A DNA stretch of 64,000 bases from Prinsepia uniflora (taxonomy: Eukaryota; Streptophyta; Magnoliopsida; Rosales; Rosaceae): contig CM064868.1 of assembly GCA_032719365.1 (NCBI GenBank), positions 66,623,538 through 66,687,537 on the forward strand, written 5' to 3'. Numbering within the stretch: position 1 is the stretch's first letter; every line of letters begins with the position of its first letter. This document shows, in pieces, positions 62,691 to 64,000 of this stretch. The notes beneath the pieces were generated by a model. The model saw nothing but the letters and a program-made list of their open reading frames with translations. It did not search any database and was not told the DNA's origin. Made by a program: the position numbers and the translations under genes.

Positions 62691-63735
62691 CCCTTGCTTT
62701 ATTGATCCCAACTGTCCCCACCATGTATATATCCTGCACAAAGCCCTCTATGGCCTTAAGCAAGCTGCCTGGGCTTGGTTTGCACGCTTTAGTTCCTTCC
62801 TTCACCAATATGGATTCCTATAGAGTTGGGCTGACCCGTCTATGTTTGTTTTTCGCCTTAAAAAAATAATCATGTTTATCCTTCTCTATGTTGATGACAT
62901 TGTCCTCATAGGTAGTTCTCCAGAAGTTGTCTCTTTATTCATGGCCAATTTAGTCAGTACCTTTGCCATCAAGGATATAGGTGACTTACACTACTTCCTC
63001 GGTGTTGAAGCCAACAAGACTGCCACGTGCATCCATCTGACTCAACTTAAATATACTAAGGACATCCTAACATGCAGTGACCTCTCTGACTGCAAACCAG
63101 CTTTACACCAGTTGTTTCCGAACAAAACCTCTCAGCTCATGTTGGCCAACCTCTCCAGGACGCCATTGTCTATCGTCAATTAGCTGGTGCCCTCCTATAC
63201 TTAACCTTGACTAGGCTAAACATCTCTTTTGTTGTCCAAAATGTTGCTCAATTCATTCACTTCACTACCGTGAAGAGGATAATTCGTTACTTGAAGGGCA
63301 CACTGGGCATTGGCATCCACATCCAACACTCTACCTTCCCACGCCAAATAAACATATTTTCATATGTTGATTGGGCGGGTTACCAAGACACCAGGTAGCC
63401 AGTCACATGTTTTTGTCTATTCTTGGGCCCTAACCTCATCTCCTAGTGTGCCAAGAAACAAAAGACTGTTTCCCGTTCAAACTATGAAGCCGAATAATGT
63501 GACAACCTCAACACAACCTACACGATAACCAACCTAGTTTTCCATGCTCGTACAAAGCACATTTCCCTAGAATATCACTTCTTATGTGAACGAGTGGCTA
63601 TTGCCACCCACTATTTCACGTTTGTCTCTTCTACAAAATTGCTTGCTAACCTCTTCACCAAAGGTCTTCCAGTTGCTCGCCATTGCAGTCTTTCACCAAA
63701 CCTGTCACCCAGATGGTGCCTAGTTTTCGCGGGGA
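62691..63735 (+). pseudogene. Copia reverse transcriptase and RNase H relic, 3' part
   Basis: It continues the reverse transcriptase split by solo LTR C: ALYGLKQAAWAWF (about 62745), then the catalytic YVDD box at 62887-62898 and DLHYFLGVE (about 62983). RNase H-like relics follow (RYLKGTLGIGIH near 63285, YVDWAGYQDTR near 63363). Stops and frameshifts break it several times. It ends at a short purine stretch (GGGGA) next to the right LTR. Confidence 0.9.
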
Positions 63736-63972
63736 TGTAGAACATTGTACACTTAATTCTAGGATAGAACTGTGTACACTTGTCCCTATGTTAGTTAACA
63801 GTAGTTAGTTAACATCGGTCCCTAGTTAGTTTCTAGTAGTTAGGTAAATAGGACATCTGTCCTATGTTAAATGGTCAAGGAGATAACTTAGTCTTATCTC
63901 CTTACAACACTTGTATAAATAGGCCAATTGGCTTGTAAATCAGTACACACGAAAATTTAGTGAGATTCTACA
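63736..63972 (+). repeat. Right LTR (237 bp) of the copia element
   Basis: It begins TGTAGAACAT and ends GATTCTACA, with TATAAATA at 63914-63921. It is followed by GAAAA, the probable target duplication. Confidence 0.92.
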
Positions 63973-64000
63973 GAAAAGAATAGCATAAGTTAATCTCATT

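Larger units (their letters stand above)
56608..63972 (+). mobile_element. Degenerate Ty1/copia retrotransposon with a nested solo LTR
   Basis: The LTRs at 56608-56858 and 63736-63972 begin TGTA and end TTCTACA. The flanks GAAAG (56603-56607) and GAAAA (63973-63977) are a target duplication with one mismatch. A primer-binding site TGGTATCAGAGCC follows the left LTR at 56859-56871. The interior shows gag, protease, integrase, reverse transcriptase and RNase H relics in copia order, with integrase before reverse transcriptase. A minus-strand solo LTR at 60037-62685 splits the reverse transcriptase region. The short LTRs and primer-binding site would suit the Ale-like group, but this is not proved. 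Confidence 0.92.

Overview
This is nuclear DNA of a flowering plant, most likely a eudicot. It has two intron-bearing plant genes, GT-AG introns, AT-rich spacers and many LTR retrotransposons with plant-type primer-binding sites. The species cannot be named from the sequence. Coordinates were read by eye, so individual boundaries could be off by a few bases.

Layout. (1) 1-25124: a head-to-tail array of one LTR retrotransposon, organised (INT)-LTR-INT-LTR-INT-LTR-INT-LTR. The LTR is 2984-2988 bp, the internal domain (INT) is 3673 bp and the period is 6657 bp. Each INT opens with an initiator-Met-type primer-binding site and closes with a polypurine tract, yet it encodes no recognisable gag or pol. 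Copies are nearly identical. LTR and INT are both crowded with short perfect inverted repeats. (2) 25125-28451: AT-rich repeat-like DNA with a MITE candidate. (3) 28452-31048: a solo LTR of a related family on the minus strand, with a perfect ATGAA target-site duplication and a cluster of TGACGTCA palindromes. (4) 31049-33300: AT-rich spacer. (5) 33629-44713 (+): a complete SIZ1 SUMO E3 ligase gene with 16 coding exons and 883 residues. (6) 46028-48480 (-): a complete GTF2H2/p44 gene for a TFIIH core subunit, with 4 exons and 420 residues, convergent with SIZ1. (7) about 48590-50170: a candidate Pack-MULE-like element with roughly 100-bp inverted termini around a broken LRR receptor-kinase fragment. 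(8) 50419-56060: a non-coding LTR element with TATAG target duplications. Its interior is mostly three minisatellites and is interrupted by a second solo LTR of the array superfamily (51273-54177, CCCTC duplication). (9) 56608-63972: a degenerate Ty1/copia element interrupted in reverse transcriptase by a third solo LTR (60037-62685).

The two host genes are housekeeping or regulatory: SIZ1 in SUMOylation, GTF2H2 in transcription and nucleotide-excision repair. Nothing shows that they work together. The rest is a nested transposon landscape. Its most unusual part is one family of long-LTR, apparently non-autonomous elements that appears four times (one array and three solo LTRs) and carries an unusual density of hairpins, palindromes and position-matched minisatellites.
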